NCBI RefSeq assembly: GCF_016031635.1 | Contig: NZ_JACEGD010000003.1 | Location: 186,001-250,000 of the forward strand | Length of the DNA stretch: 64,000 bases | Direction: 5' to 3' | Source of the DNA: Bradyrhizobium diversitatis | Lineage (GTDB): Bacteria > Pseudomonadota > Alphaproteobacteria > Rhizobiales > Xanthobacteraceae | Shown here: piece by piece, positions 8,699 through 17,485 of the stretch | How positions within the stretch are numbered: position 1 is the first letter of the stretch | Layout: each line of letters starts with the position of its first letter | Position numbers and translations under genes: made by a program | Notes under the pieces: generated by a model | The model's input: the letters and a program-made list of their open reading frames with translations, nothing else | What the model was told of the DNA's origin: nothing | Databases searched by the model: none

Positions 8699-9598
8699 AT
8701 GTCGAAGGCAGTTCTCACAACGAAAGTAGCTCCTGGGTACAAAGACCTGCCTGAGGTCCGTTATCATTTTCCTCGTACGTATCTCAATCAGGTTCGACAG
8801 GCGGTCGGAGACTATGTTCTCTACTACGAGCCCAGGCGCACGACAGTAGAGCTATCGAGCTTCGGCGGACGGCAATCGTACTTCGGGGTCGCTCGCGTAG
8901 TGGACCTCATTGAAGACAGGGATAAAGCAGATCACTATTACGCTCTCGTAGATGATTATTTGGATTTCGATCGACCGGTGCCGTTCGCTGAGGGTGGCCG
9001 CTATTACGAAAGCTCCCTGAGAAAGTCAGATGGAAGCACCAACAAGGGTGCTTTCGGTCGGGCAGTTAGGTTGATACCGGATGCTGAGTTCGATCAGATA
9101 TTGAAGGCCGGCTTCGCGCCCATCCTTGGTGAGGAGGCGCAGCACCATCAGGCGCGTCAGTTCGAAATATCTGAGCCGAACGTTCCCTTTGAGCGCCCGA
9201 TCATCGAGATGACAGTTTCTCGTCCATTTCGCGATAAATCATTCATGTACAACGTTCGTGCTGCGTACGAGAATCGATGCGCGATGACCGGGCTTCGACT
9301 TATCAATGGAGGTGGGCGCCCCGAGGTTCAGGCGGCGCACATTCAGCCCGTAGCGGAGAAAGGGCCGGACTCGGTTCGCAATGGGGTCGCGCTTTCTGGC
9401 ACAGTACACTGGATGTTTGATCGGGGCCTTATCTCGATAGGAGATGACTACAAGATCCTGACCGCGGAACGTCACGTTCCAGACGATGCCCTGCGGCTCC
9501 TCAATCCAAGTCGCGTAATTAATCTCCCAAACGACCCAGCGTTCTACCCGAACGCGCTCTTTCTGAAGTTTCACAGAGACAAGGTATTCAAGGGCTAG
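8699..9598 (+). CDS. PUA-like/HNH endonuclease, candidate modification-dependent restriction enzyme
   Basis: 299 aa in two parts. Residues 1-150 (YHFPRTYL, GDYVLYYEPRR, YFGVARVVDL) look like the PUA/EVE-like or SRA-like modules that read modified bases. Residues about 180-290 form an HNH_2-type nuclease: a CAMTGL strand, AAH (His214), RNG (Asn228) and VHWMFDRG (His237). Base composition is visibly lower in GC than both neighbours, and codon choice differs, suggesting transfer. No methylase or other defence gene adjoins it, as expected for a solitary type IV enzyme. The target modification is unknown; the N-domain call is by pattern only. Confidence 0.65.
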   Translation: MSKAVLTTKVAPGYKDLPEVRYHFPRTYLNQVRQAVGDYVLYYEPRRTTVELSSFGGRQSYFGVARVVDLIEDRDKADHYYALVDDYLDFDRPVPFAEGGRYYESSLRKSDGSTNKGAFGRAVRLIPDAEFDQILKAGFAPILGEEAQHHQARQFEISEPNVPFERPIIEMTVSRPFRDKSFMYNVRAAYENRCAMTGLRLINGGGRPEVQAAHIQPVAEKGPDSVRNGVALSGTVHWMFDRGLISIGDDYKILTAERHVPDDALRLLNPSRVINLPNDPAFYPNALFLKFHRDKVFKG

Positions 9599-9606
9599 AG
9601 ACTAGA

Positions 9607-10854
9607 CTAGCGGTTCCCGTTCGCGGCCAGCACTTCCTTTGCCGCCCGTTCGCCGCTGTCCCGCGCGCCATGCGCCGTGGTGAAGAAAGTCGGCGATGTT
9701 GCTTCGCCTGCGAAGAACAGCCGGGCATCCACCGGTGCGGCCAGCACCGCGCGATCCCCCGCGTGACCCGGCAGCGCATGCGAATAGGAGCCTCTTGCGA
9801 GCGGATCGCGGGCCCAGCGGGATTCGCAGAGCGGCCTCAGCTTGCGCCTGATCTCGTTGCCGAGGAAGCCAGCGATCTCGTCGATGCTCTGCGCGGCAAT
9901 GGCGCCGTCGCCGGCCTCTTCCAGCTCGCGCGCAAAGCTGCCGCCGAAGAAGCCCTCGATGCAGGGCTGGCCGAACGGTCGGATGTGGTAGGTGCCCATG
10001 TCGGTGCGCATGGTGGCGCCACGCAGATTGGCCTCCTTCGGAAAGGCTTCGGCGTCATCGAGTGCCAGCGTCACCTTGTCGTCGACGCCCAGCGGCAGGC
10101 CGGCTGCGGCATCGACCTTGGCGGGGAGCGGCGGCGAGAAGCGGATCGCTTCCTCGGCGATCAGGTTGGTCGGAACGGTGACGATCGCCTTGGCCGCGGT
10201 CAGCGTGCCCAGGGATGTCTCGAGGCGAATGCGCAGGCTCGAATGATCGATCAGGGTGACGTTGCAGTTCAGCGCGACCGGACAGGGCGCGCCGTATGCG
10301 GCGATCAGAGCACCATAGCCGCGACGAACGCGCCAATTGGCGTCGGTGTCCTCATAGGCGTCCCAGTCCAGCGTGGACATGTCCTTGAGTTCGCAGCCGT
10401 TGATGTAGGTCGAGATCGCGTCGATCATGGGATTCCAGCGATTGCCGGCCTCGAGGCTCAGGCTCGCGGGTTCGTCCCTGCCCTTTTGCGCGGCTTTCCA
10501 CAGGCGCTCATAGAACGCGTCCATCGCGTGCATGAAGTCGTCGCGCTCCGCCTGCGGAAAGGCATTGCCGAAGGCGCGCTCGCGCCAGGGCGGGAGGTCC
10601 TTGTTGACCTCGAAATCGAGCTGTCGCGCGATCGGCACGAAGGAGTTCTTGTCCGCGGAGTGAAGCCAGCCGCAGCCGACGTCGAACGTCACCTCGGGCG
10701 AGGCCTGCACGGTCCAGGCCCGGCCGCCGAGCCGGTCACGGGCCTCCAGCACGATCACGGAGAGGCCGGAGCCCGCCAGCGCATGCGCCGCGCCGAGGCC
10801 GGCGGCACCGGCACCGATGATCGCGACGTCGACGGAGGAGGGGAGGGAGGTCAT
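9607..10854 (-). CDS. Flavin monoamine oxidase family protein
   Basis: 415 aa. The FAD-binding dinucleotide fold at the N-terminus is textbook (VAIIGAGAAGLGAAHALAGSG, then VIVLEARDRLGGRAWT), and the C-terminal FAD segment is LFFAGEATSPTFFTTAHGA, both typical of amine-oxidase/polyamine-oxidase proteins. It oxidises an amine to imine with H2O2 production; substrate not evident. No signal peptide. It is convergent with the HNH gene (8 bp between the stops) and is not in an operon. Confidence 0.88.
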   Translation of the reverse strand: MTSLPSSVDVAIIGAGAAGLGAAHALAGSGLSVIVLEARDRLGGRAWTVQASPEVTFDVGCGWLHSADKNSFVPIARQLDFEVNKDLPPWRERAFGNAFPQAERDDFMHAMDAFYERLWKAAQKGRDEPASLSLEAGNRWNPMIDAISTYINGCELKDMSTLDWDAYEDTDANWRVRRGYGALIAAYGAPCPVALNCNVTLIDHSSLRIRLETSLGTLTAAKAIVTVPTNLIAEEAIRFSPPLPAKVDAAAGLPLGVDDKVTLALDDAEAFPKEANLRGATMRTDMGTYHIRPFGQPCIEGFFGGSFARELEEAGDGAIAAQSIDEIAGFLGNEIRRKLRPLCESRWARDPLARGSYSHALPGHAGDRAVLAAPVDARLFFAGEATSPTFFTTAHGARDSGERAAKEVLAANGNR

Positions 10855-11064
10855 GGGCGGGCTCTAGCACGTTCGCTGAGCGCGCTGAAGGCGGCCGACG
10901 CATACCTGCCGCAGCGCACGCGGATCCAGGACGCCACCTTGTCTCCGATTGCAGACATTCGTGAAGGAGACCGGTGCGGCATCGGTCCGAGCCGACTTGT
11001 TTTTCGTGCCGAGGTTGTATTCAATTTGGTATTCTCTTTCGCCCATTCTTCAAGGGATTTCCCC

Positions 11065-12936
11065 ATGCTAAACATCGACTCGGGTGTAGAGCACAAGCGA
11101 ACCGCAGTTCTGGTGGTTCACGGTATTGGCAGCCAGCGCGCGCTGGAAACTGTGCGCGGTGTCATCCGCGGTGTCTGGCGCAACAAGGGCAATCCCGACG
11201 ACAAGGAAAACAAGCTCTGGACGCATCCGGAGAAGAGCGGCGTCGACATCGATCTGACGGTGATGACGACCAGCGAAGTGCCGGGATCGACGGACAAGCG
11301 CGTGGTCGACTTTCACGAACTCTACTGGGCTCATCTCATGAGCGAGACCAAGGCGGTCGCCGTGCTGCTCTGGCTCTACGAGTTGTGCCGCAAGGGGCCG
11401 GTAATGAGAACTGGGCTGAACGCGCTCTGGTGGGCCGTGTCCATCTTTCTATGCCTGATGAACCTCTCGTTCGCCGTGCTGGCACTCAGGGGCGTGTTGC
11501 TGTTCTCGGAGACCAGCGCGCAAAATATCCTGATTGCGCCCTTCCTTCTGCTTCTATGCAGCGTCGTGTTCGGCCTCTACGTCGCGCTCAGATGGCAGGC
11601 TCTTCGTCTCGTCCTGTGGCTGGCTGTCTTCTGCGTTGCGGGTTTCGCCGCCGGCCTCGGCTATCTGTGGCTTGAGGGTGCCTTCCCCGGCGGAAACGGA
11701 GTCCTCGATGGTGCCGAGGTCTTGACGCTGATCGGTCTTCCGACCTTGGATGCTTTGCTGGCGACGTACCTTGTGATGGGACAGCAGGGATTGCGTGCGT
11801 TCTGGCGCACACTCGCGGTCTCGCTGCTCGTGTCCCTTGCCTTCATCTGGGCCGATCAGCACTGGTACGACAGATCACTAGCCGAAACCGTGCTCAGGGC
11901 ATGGCCCTGGGGACTGAATTCGCCCTGGAGCGCCCCCATCGCGTTTGGTGTGATCGGCATCTATCTCGCCGCCAACGGTGCATTCCTCCAGCCTTATCTC
12001 GGCGATGCCGCGCGCTATTTCCGCGGCTCGCCGGCCAATGTCGCCGTTCGCCGGGCCATCCGGAAGGAGGCCGTGGATACGCTGGCGCGCCTGCATGATA
12101 GCGGCCGATACGACCGTATTGTCGTCGTCGCCCACAGCCTGGGCACTGTCGTCGCTTACGATATGCTGCGGGCCTATTTCAGCAGGATTTGCGACGAGTT
12201 GCCGCCGATCACACTGCTCGGCCAGGAGTTTTTGGACGTCGATGGTGCGCCGTGGCAGCCCGAGAAAATGGCCACCCATGAGGAGAAAGTGGAGCTCCGC
12301 CGCAAGGCACGGCAGTTGATCGCGAACATCGCCGATGTGACCGTCAGGCGGCCTGTCGAACAGCGGCATTTCAAGAGCTGGCTGGTAACCGACTTCGTCA
12401 CGCTCGGGAGCGCCCTGTCCCACGCTTATTTCCTGATGTGCGAGGAGGCAAAGGAGCCTGATGCCGCCGAGAAGACAGGACACGAAAGGTTGCGCGCAGA
12501 TTTCAGGCGTCGTGTCGAGGAGCGCGAGTTTCCGACTTGTCCGCCGAAGCGGCTCCAGCAGGATGGCTTGCTTGCCTTCGACAATCCGAGGAAGAAGATA
12601 CGGCAGATCCACCACGGTGCGCTGTTCGGGTTGACGCGCTGGACCAATATCTACTTTCCGATCGAACAGATCTTCTGGGGCGACGCGATCGGCGGGCCGT
12701 TAGCCCCGATCTTCGGCCGGCACATCGTCGACCTGCCGGTCTCGACGAAATTGGCCGGCGGTGCGGACTTCTTCACCCACACCGCCTATTGGAATGTCGA
12801 CCGGAAGCCCGATACTTGGAAGGCGCCGCATCTTGCGGCTCTGCGCGACGCGGTCGATCTTTCCGACGGGACACCGACGATCGACCTCATCGGTCGCGGC
12901 GAGGACGCGCCGGGCGAAGCCGGGGGTAACTCTTAG
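11065..12936 (+). CDS. Membrane-embedded lipase-like alpha/beta hydrolase
   Basis: 623 aa from the ATG at 11065. The longer open frame upstream reads antisense through the amine oxidase and is an artefact. It opens with KRTAVLVVHGIGSQRALETV, the oxyanion strand of lipase-like proteins. Four or five hydrophobic helices follow between residues 120 and 310, then the nucleophile elbow VVAHSLGTVVAYDML (about residue 355). The C-terminal third has WTNIYFP and DFFTHTAYW segments common to this uncharacterised family. It is probably an inner-membrane phospholipase or esterase. Its stop overlaps the typA stop by 4 bp on the opposite strand. Confidence 0.7.
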   Translation: MLNIDSGVEHKRTAVLVVHGIGSQRALETVRGVIRGVWRNKGNPDDKENKLWTHPEKSGVDIDLTVMTTSEVPGSTDKRVVDFHELYWAHLMSETKAVAVLLWLYELCRKGPVMRTGLNALWWAVSIFLCLMNLSFAVLALRGVLLFSETSAQNILIAPFLLLLCSVVFGLYVALRWQALRLVLWLAVFCVAGFAAGLGYLWLEGAFPGGNGVLDGAEVLTLIGLPTLDALLATYLVMGQQGLRAFWRTLAVSLLVSLAFIWADQHWYDRSLAETVLRAWPWGLNSPWSAPIAFGVIGIYLAANGAFLQPYLGDAARYFRGSPANVAVRRAIRKEAVDTLARLHDSGRYDRIVVVAHSLGTVVAYDMLRAYFSRICDELPPITLLGQEFLDVDGAPWQPEKMATHEEKVELRRKARQLIANIADVTVRRPVEQRHFKSWLVTDFVTLGSALSHAYFLMCEEAKEPDAAEKTGHERLRADFRRRVEEREFPTCPPKRLQQDGLLAFDNPRKKIRQIHHGALFGLTRWTNIYFPIEQIFWGDAIGGPLAPIFGRHIVDLPVSTKLAGGADFFTHTAYWNVDRKPDTWKAPHLAALRDAVDLSDGTPTIDLIGRGEDAPGEAGGNS

Positions 12937-14759
12937 GCCACCGCTTCCTTGGCCTTTTCCGCGCGCTTGCGCTCGTTGGGGTCGAGGTGCTTCTTGCGCA
13001 GGCGGATCGACTTCGGGGTCACCTCGACGAGCTCGTCGTCCTCGATATAGGCGAGCGCCTTTTCCAGCGTCATGCGGATCGGCGGGGTCAGGCGCACCGC
13101 TTCGTCCTTCGAGGTCGTGCGGATGTTGGTGAGCTGCTTGCCCTTGAGCACGTTGATCTCGAGATCGTTGTCGCGGGTGTGCTCGCCGACGATCATGCCC
13201 TTGTAGACCTTCCAGCCCGGCTCGATCATCATCGGGCCGCGATCTTCCAGCTTGAACATGGCGTAAGCCACTGCCTCGCCCTGGTCATTCGAGATCAGGA
13301 CGCCGTTGCGGCGGCCCTGGATTTCGCCCTTGTAGGGGGCGTAACCGTGGAACAGGCGGTTCATGATCGCGGTCCCGCGGGTATCGGTGAGCAGCTCGCC
13401 CTGGTAGCCGATCAGGCCGCGGGTGGGCGCGTAGAACACCAGGCGCTGACGATTGCCGCCCGAGGGCTTCATCTCAATCAGCTCGGATTTGCGCTCGCTC
13501 ATCTTCTGCACGACGACGCCGGAATGCTCCTCGTCGACGTCGATCACGACCTCCTCGATCGGCTCCATGGTGGCGCCGGTCGCTTCGTCCTTCTGGTAGA
13601 CGACGCGCGGACGCGACACCGAGAGCTCGAAGCCTTCGCGGCGCATGGTCTCGATCAGGATCGCGAGCTGCAATTCGCCGCGGCCCGAGACTTCCATCGC
13701 GTCCTTGTCGGCGGCTTCGACCACACGCAGCGCGACGTTGCCCTCGGCTTCGCGCAACAGACGGTCACGGATCATGCGGCTCGTCACCTTGTCGCCTTCG
13801 GTGCCGGCAAGCGGGGAGTTGTTGACGATGAACGACATCGACACGGTCGGCGGATCGATCGGCTGCGCCGGCAGCGGCACTTCGACGGTCGGATCGCAGA
13901 AGGTGTCGGCGACGGTGCCCTTGGTGAGGCCCGCGATGGCGACGATGTCGCCGGCTTCGGCTTCATCGAGCGGGGTGCGCTCGAGGCCGCGGAATGCCAG
14001 GATCTTGGTGATGCGTCCGGACTCGACCAGCTTGCCCTCGGCGTTCAGCACCTTGACCTGCTGGTTCGGCTTGAGCACGCCGGACGAGATGCGACCGGTG
14101 ATGATGCGGCCGAGATAGGGATTGGCTTCGAGGATGGTGCCGATCATCCGGAAAGGACCTTCCTCGACCTTCGGCGGCGCGACGTGGCGCAGGATCAGGT
14201 CGAACAGCGGCTCCATGCCCTTGTCCTTCGGACCCTCCGGGCTATCGGCCATCCAGCCCTGCTTCGCCGATCCGTAGAGGATCGGGAAGTCGAGCTGCTC
14301 CTCGCTGGCATCGAGCGCCGCGAACAGGTCGAACACCTCGTTGATGACCTCGGTCGGCCGCGCATCGGGACGATCGACCTTGTTGATGACGACGATCGGC
14401 TTCAGGCCGACCTTGAGCGCCTTGGACACCACGAACTTGGTCTGCGGCAGCGGGCCTTCGGCGGCGTCGACCAGCACCAGGGCGCCGTCCACCATGTTGA
14501 GGATGCGCTCGACCTCGCCGCCGAAATCGGCGTGGCCGGGGGTGTCGACGATGTTGATGCGGGTGTCCTTCCACTGCACCGAGGCTGCCTTGGCCAGAAT
14601 GGTGATGCCGCGCTCACGCTCCAGGTCGTTGGAGTCCATGGCACGATCGGTCACCTTCTGGTTCTCGCGGAACGTGCCGGACTGCTGGAGGAGCTTGTCG
14701 ACCAGGGTCGTCTTTCCGTGGTCGACGTGGGCGATGATGGCGACGTTGCGGAGGTTCAT
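12933..14759 (-). CDS. typA: Ribosome-binding translational GTPase TypA/BipA
   Basis: 608 aa, full length for TypA. The G-domain begins MNLRNVAIIAHVDHGKTTLVDKLL (P-loop and G2), with DTPGHADFGGEVERI (G3) and NKVDRPDA (G4). The C-terminal part contains RGELQLAILIETMRREG and GLIGYQGELLTDTRGTAIMN, typical of the TypA C-terminal domain. It assists ribosome assembly and stress adaptation. It is monocistronic. The region upstream holds the terminator of the neighbouring operon and a TATATT motif (14919-14924 on this strand) that could be its -10. Confidence 0.96.
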   Translation of the reverse strand: MNLRNVAIIAHVDHGKTTLVDKLLQQSGTFRENQKVTDRAMDSNDLERERGITILAKAASVQWKDTRINIVDTPGHADFGGEVERILNMVDGALVLVDAAEGPLPQTKFVVSKALKVGLKPIVVINKVDRPDARPTEVINEVFDLFAALDASEEQLDFPILYGSAKQGWMADSPEGPKDKGMEPLFDLILRHVAPPKVEEGPFRMIGTILEANPYLGRIITGRISSGVLKPNQQVKVLNAEGKLVESGRITKILAFRGLERTPLDEAEAGDIVAIAGLTKGTVADTFCDPTVEVPLPAQPIDPPTVSMSFIVNNSPLAGTEGDKVTSRMIRDRLLREAEGNVALRVVEAADKDAMEVSGRGELQLAILIETMRREGFELSVSRPRVVYQKDEATGATMEPIEEVVIDVDEEHSGVVVQKMSERKSELIEMKPSGGNRQRLVFYAPTRGLIGYQGELLTDTRGTAIMNRLFHGYAPYKGEIQGRRNGVLISNDQGEAVAYAMFKLEDRGPMMIEPGWKVYKGMIVGEHTRDNDLEINVLKGKQLTNIRTTSKDEAVRLTPPIRMTLEKALAYIEDDELVEVTPKSIRLRKKHLDPNERKRAEKAKEAVA

Positions 14760-14925
14760 GGGAGAGCTTCTTTGCGTTCGAACAATGGGTTAAGCGCGAT
14801 CTCGCCGGTCGGACCGGGACCTCTTCTCGAAACAACGCTGGAAGACTGGAAACGGGCGCTCGCCGCCCAAAAGGGAAGCCCGGCCATATCGACCGGGCAC
14901 CCTGCGCGTTGCGGCGCAATATATG

Positions 14926-14962
14926 CAAAAACGGCCAAAAAACAATGTGTTCTTTGGCCGTT
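14926..14962 (-). terminator. Rho-independent terminator of the radical SAM operon
   Basis: Read on the minus strand, the arm AACGGCCAAA (14953-14962) pairs with TTTGGCCGTT (14930-14939) around a 13-nt loop, and the stem runs into a T-tract (A-run at 14926-14930 on the plus strand). It is 35 bp downstream of the last gene (stop at 14997), so it closes the three-gene unit. Confidence 0.7.
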
Positions 14963-14996
14963 GGTTGACTGAATTTTGTCCGGGAATTCCCGGGGC

Positions 14997-15296
14997 TTAG
15001 GGCCGGGTTCCTGGGTGAGCCGGGGCCTTTCGGCCCCTGATGGCGGCCCAGATCAGGGCAACGCCCCCGATCCCGACGACCAGCCCAAGGAAGACCAGCG
15101 GAGCGATGTCGGAGGCGATATTGCCATCCTCGAACACCGACACTCCTCCGAACAGCAGCGCGCAGGCACCCGGGAGCAGCATGAAGATCCCGAACATCGC
15201 CATGAGCGCGGTCAGGCAGCCGCTGCGCTTTTGCGCTGGCGGCGGAGGCGTCGGCGGAACGGGAGGCGCAGGCGGCGGTGCGTCGCTGATGCTCAT
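14997..15296 (-). CDS. Small proline-rich two-helix membrane protein
   Basis: 99 aa. Residues 1-22 are a proline/alanine-rich cytosolic or extracytosolic tail (APPPAPPVPPTPPPP), then two hydrophobic helices near residues 30-50 and 64-86 with a short charged loop (VFEDGNIASDIA) between them. No family recognised. Its ATG overlaps the stop of the radical SAM gene (ATGA, 15293-15296), showing translational coupling, and the operon terminator follows at 14962. It is probably an accessory or membrane anchor for the upstream enzymes. Confidence 0.7.
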   Translation of the reverse strand: MSISDAPPPAPPVPPTPPPPAQKRSGCLTALMAMFGIFMLLPGACALLFGGVSVFEDGNIASDIAPLVFLGLVVGIGGVALIWAAIRGRKAPAHPGTRP

Positions 15297-16735
15297 GCCT
15301 GCAAGGCTCCGTCGGCCGCCTGAGCGGCCAACCCGGCGCGGATGCCGTCGATCTGTCCGTTCCGGTAGAACAGGTTGTACGTGTCGAACGGAATGATCGC
15401 GCCCTGCTCCGTCACGAAATGGATGCAGCTGCGCTTGACGTTGCCGACGCAGAAATTGAAGCGATCGAGGAACTGCACGATGGTGACGCGGAAGACGTTT
15501 TCGTAAGTGAGGCCCTGCGGCACCTCGAAGCTCGGCAGGCAGCACAAGAGTTCGCAGACGCGCTCGGAAGTGTTGAGCGGGCCCGACGACAGCGAGAACA
15601 GGTCCAAGAATTTCTCCTGGAATTTTTCCCGCAGCATCGGATATTTTTCCGGGCTGATGGTGTTGGGCATCACTGCAACGAGCTGCTCCTGCGGGATCAG
15701 CGACGTCAGCGGCAATACCTTCTCGCCGCTGCGCAGGCCGTAGCCGATCGAGATGCTCTCGGGGTTGCAGGGCAGCGGGATCATGTCCTTGTCGCCGAAC
15801 ACGCCGGTCTCGATGACGCGCTTGCGGATCTCCGACAGCATGATGCGGTCGGTATTTTTGTCGAAATTCTCGTTGCGGCCGGCATCCTGGACCGGCTGCA
15901 GCGTGACGCCGCGAACGCACTTCCAGGTGAGGGCATGGCGGACGATGTTGCCGATCTCGGCGTCGTTGACGCCGCGCTTGATGGTCGCGACCAGCGTGGT
16001 CGAGATGCCGTAATGCTCGAGATTTTCCAGCGCCTGCCGGCGGATCTTGCGCAAATCCGCGCCGCGCAGGTTGATCAGCGCATCGCGCTGCAGCGAATCG
16101 AACTGGAGATAGACCTCCAGCCCGCGCCTGTTCTCGGCGAGCCGTGCCACGAAGTCCTTCTCGCGGGCGATGCGCAGGCCGTTGGTGTTGATCATGACGT
16201 GGCGGATCGGGCGGGCGCGCACGGCGTCCAGGATCTCGAAGAAATCAGGATGCAGCGTCGGCTCGCCGCCGGATATCTGCACGAGATCCGGCTCGCCCTC
16301 GCTCGCGACCAGCGCATCGAGCATCTTTTCCACCGTCGCGAGCGGAGTGAACTTGGTTCGTGCCGGCGAGGATTCGGCAAAGCAGACCGGGCAAGTGAGA
16401 TTGCAGTGCTCGGTGATCTCGATCAGCGCCAGGCAGGAATGCTGCTCGTGATCGGGACAGAGGCCGCAATCATAGGGGCAGCCGAATTCCGTGCGGTGCT
16501 GGACTTGCAGCGGCCGGTCGCCCGGCTTGATGAAATCCTTGCACAGCCGCCAATAGGCTGCATCCGTCGACACTAGCGTCGACTGAGTGCCGTGCTCCCT
16601 GCAGCGCTTTTCGTACCAGACTTCGTTGCCCTGAATCTGGATCTTGGTCGGCACCAGCTTCAGGCAGGTCTCGCAAAGGGATTGGGTCTGGCCCCAGAAG
16701 ATGTAGGGACGCGACTTACGCAACGGCGCGTTCAT
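15293..16735 (-). CDS. Radical SAM protein, Tes/COG1964-like (membrane lipid type)
   Basis: 480 aa. N-terminal rubredoxin/zinc-ribbon-like part: CETC at 21-24 and CREH at 44-47. A second cysteine set GCPYDCGLCPDH gives C85, C89, C92. The canonical radical SAM cluster motif CNLTCPVC is C110, C114, C117, and SAM-binding SGGEPTLHP follows. More cysteines near the end (CELLCCLP and FCVGNVKRSC) suit extra Fe-S clusters. This layout matches the archaeal MJ0619/Tes group, which joins lipid chains carbon to carbon, and related bacterial membrane-spanning lipid synthases. Co-encoded with an Lgt-like enzyme (20-bp overlap) and a small membrane protein. The exact reaction is inferred only. Confidence 0.75.
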   Translation of the reverse strand: MNAPLRKSRPYIFWGQTQSLCETCLKLVPTKIQIQGNEVWYEKRCREHGTQSTLVSTDAAYWRLCKDFIKPGDRPLQVQHRTEFGCPYDCGLCPDHEQHSCLALIEITEHCNLTCPVCFAESSPARTKFTPLATVEKMLDALVASEGEPDLVQISGGEPTLHPDFFEILDAVRARPIRHVMINTNGLRIAREKDFVARLAENRRGLEVYLQFDSLQRDALINLRGADLRKIRRQALENLEHYGISTTLVATIKRGVNDAEIGNIVRHALTWKCVRGVTLQPVQDAGRNENFDKNTDRIMLSEIRKRVIETGVFGDKDMIPLPCNPESISIGYGLRSGEKVLPLTSLIPQEQLVAVMPNTISPEKYPMLREKFQEKFLDLFSLSSGPLNTSERVCELLCCLPSFEVPQGLTYENVFRVTIVQFLDRFNFCVGNVKRSCIHFVTEQGAIIPFDTYNLFYRNGQIDGIRAGLAAQAADGALQA

Positions 16736-17432
16736 GCAGGGATCTCGCTTTGGCTGCCGTCGCCAGCATGAATGCGGCGTAGAGCAGGATGGACAGCGAC
16801 AGCAGGTGAAACAGCGTGAAAGGACCGATCAGCGTGCCGTAGGGCTTGAGGAATTCCCATAGGAAGCGCTGCGCTCCATAATAGGCGAGAACCAGGTAGA
16901 AACCGTTGGTGATGGTGAAGGCGTTTCGGTTCAAGACCGCCCGCAGATAGACAAGCGCGAAGGCGGCCATGGCTGCACTCTCGTAGAGCTGGACCGGATG
17001 GCGAAGGACGCCGTCGCCGAAATCGTGGCTGAAAGGCAGCGCCGTCGGCGTGCCGTAGGTGAAGTCGTCGAGGCCCGCGAAATAGCATCCAAGGCGGCCG
17101 ATCGCGATGCCGAGCGCCAGCGGCAGCGCAAACCGGGCGCCGGTTCGCACCGCGATGCCTGCGGACCATTTGTAGAGCTCGATCGCCACGGTGCCGCCGG
17201 CCAGCGCGCCCTCGACCGAGCGCGCGATGCCGCTCTGACCCGACAGCCACAGATTGGCAGAGCCGAACAGATAGGCGCCAATTCCGGCGCCGAACACCAG
17301 CGCGGCGATATAGGGCAGCTCGAAGGATTGCGCCGGAAACTGCAGGCCCTGTCGCGCCAGCCAATAGACGGCGGCAGCCGCCGCCAGCCACGCCGCGATA
17401 TCGAACAGAGTGTGAAGGAAAGCCCCGCCCAT
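16716..17432 (-). CDS. Lgt-like prolipoprotein diacylglyceryl transferase family membrane protein
   Basis: 238 aa from the ATG at 17432, shorter than housekeeping Lgt (about 280). It has seven hydrophobic segments and the family landmarks GRLGCYFAGLDD (Lgt signature region, normally GRxGNFxNxE), HPVQLYESA and a late RFLWEFLKPYG. The signature has lost the usual Asn-Glu residues, so it may transfer a different lipid or act on a different acceptor. This is probably a paralogue, since a canonical lgt is expected elsewhere. It is translationally coupled to the radical SAM gene, whose start lies 20 bp inside it. Confidence 0.78.
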   Translation of the reverse strand: MGGAFLHTLFDIAAWLAAAAAVYWLARQGLQFPAQSFELPYIAALVFGAGIGAYLFGSANLWLSGQSGIARSVEGALAGGTVAIELYKWSAGIAVRTGARFALPLALGIAIGRLGCYFAGLDDFTYGTPTALPFSHDFGDGVLRHPVQLYESAAMAAFALVYLRAVLNRNAFTITNGFYLVLAYYGAQRFLWEFLKPYGTLIGPFTLFHLLSLSILLYAAFMLATAAKARSLHERAVA

Positions 17433-17485
17433 GCGGGGGATATTATAGCATGGCAGATGTTGAGAAGCGCGCGGCACATATTTGT

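Noticed and set aside
9670..11064. A 465-codon in-frame extension upstream of the lipase-like protein
   Set aside because: It reads antisense through the amine oxidase gene and has no protein-like pattern; the ATG at 11065 starts a recognisable domain.
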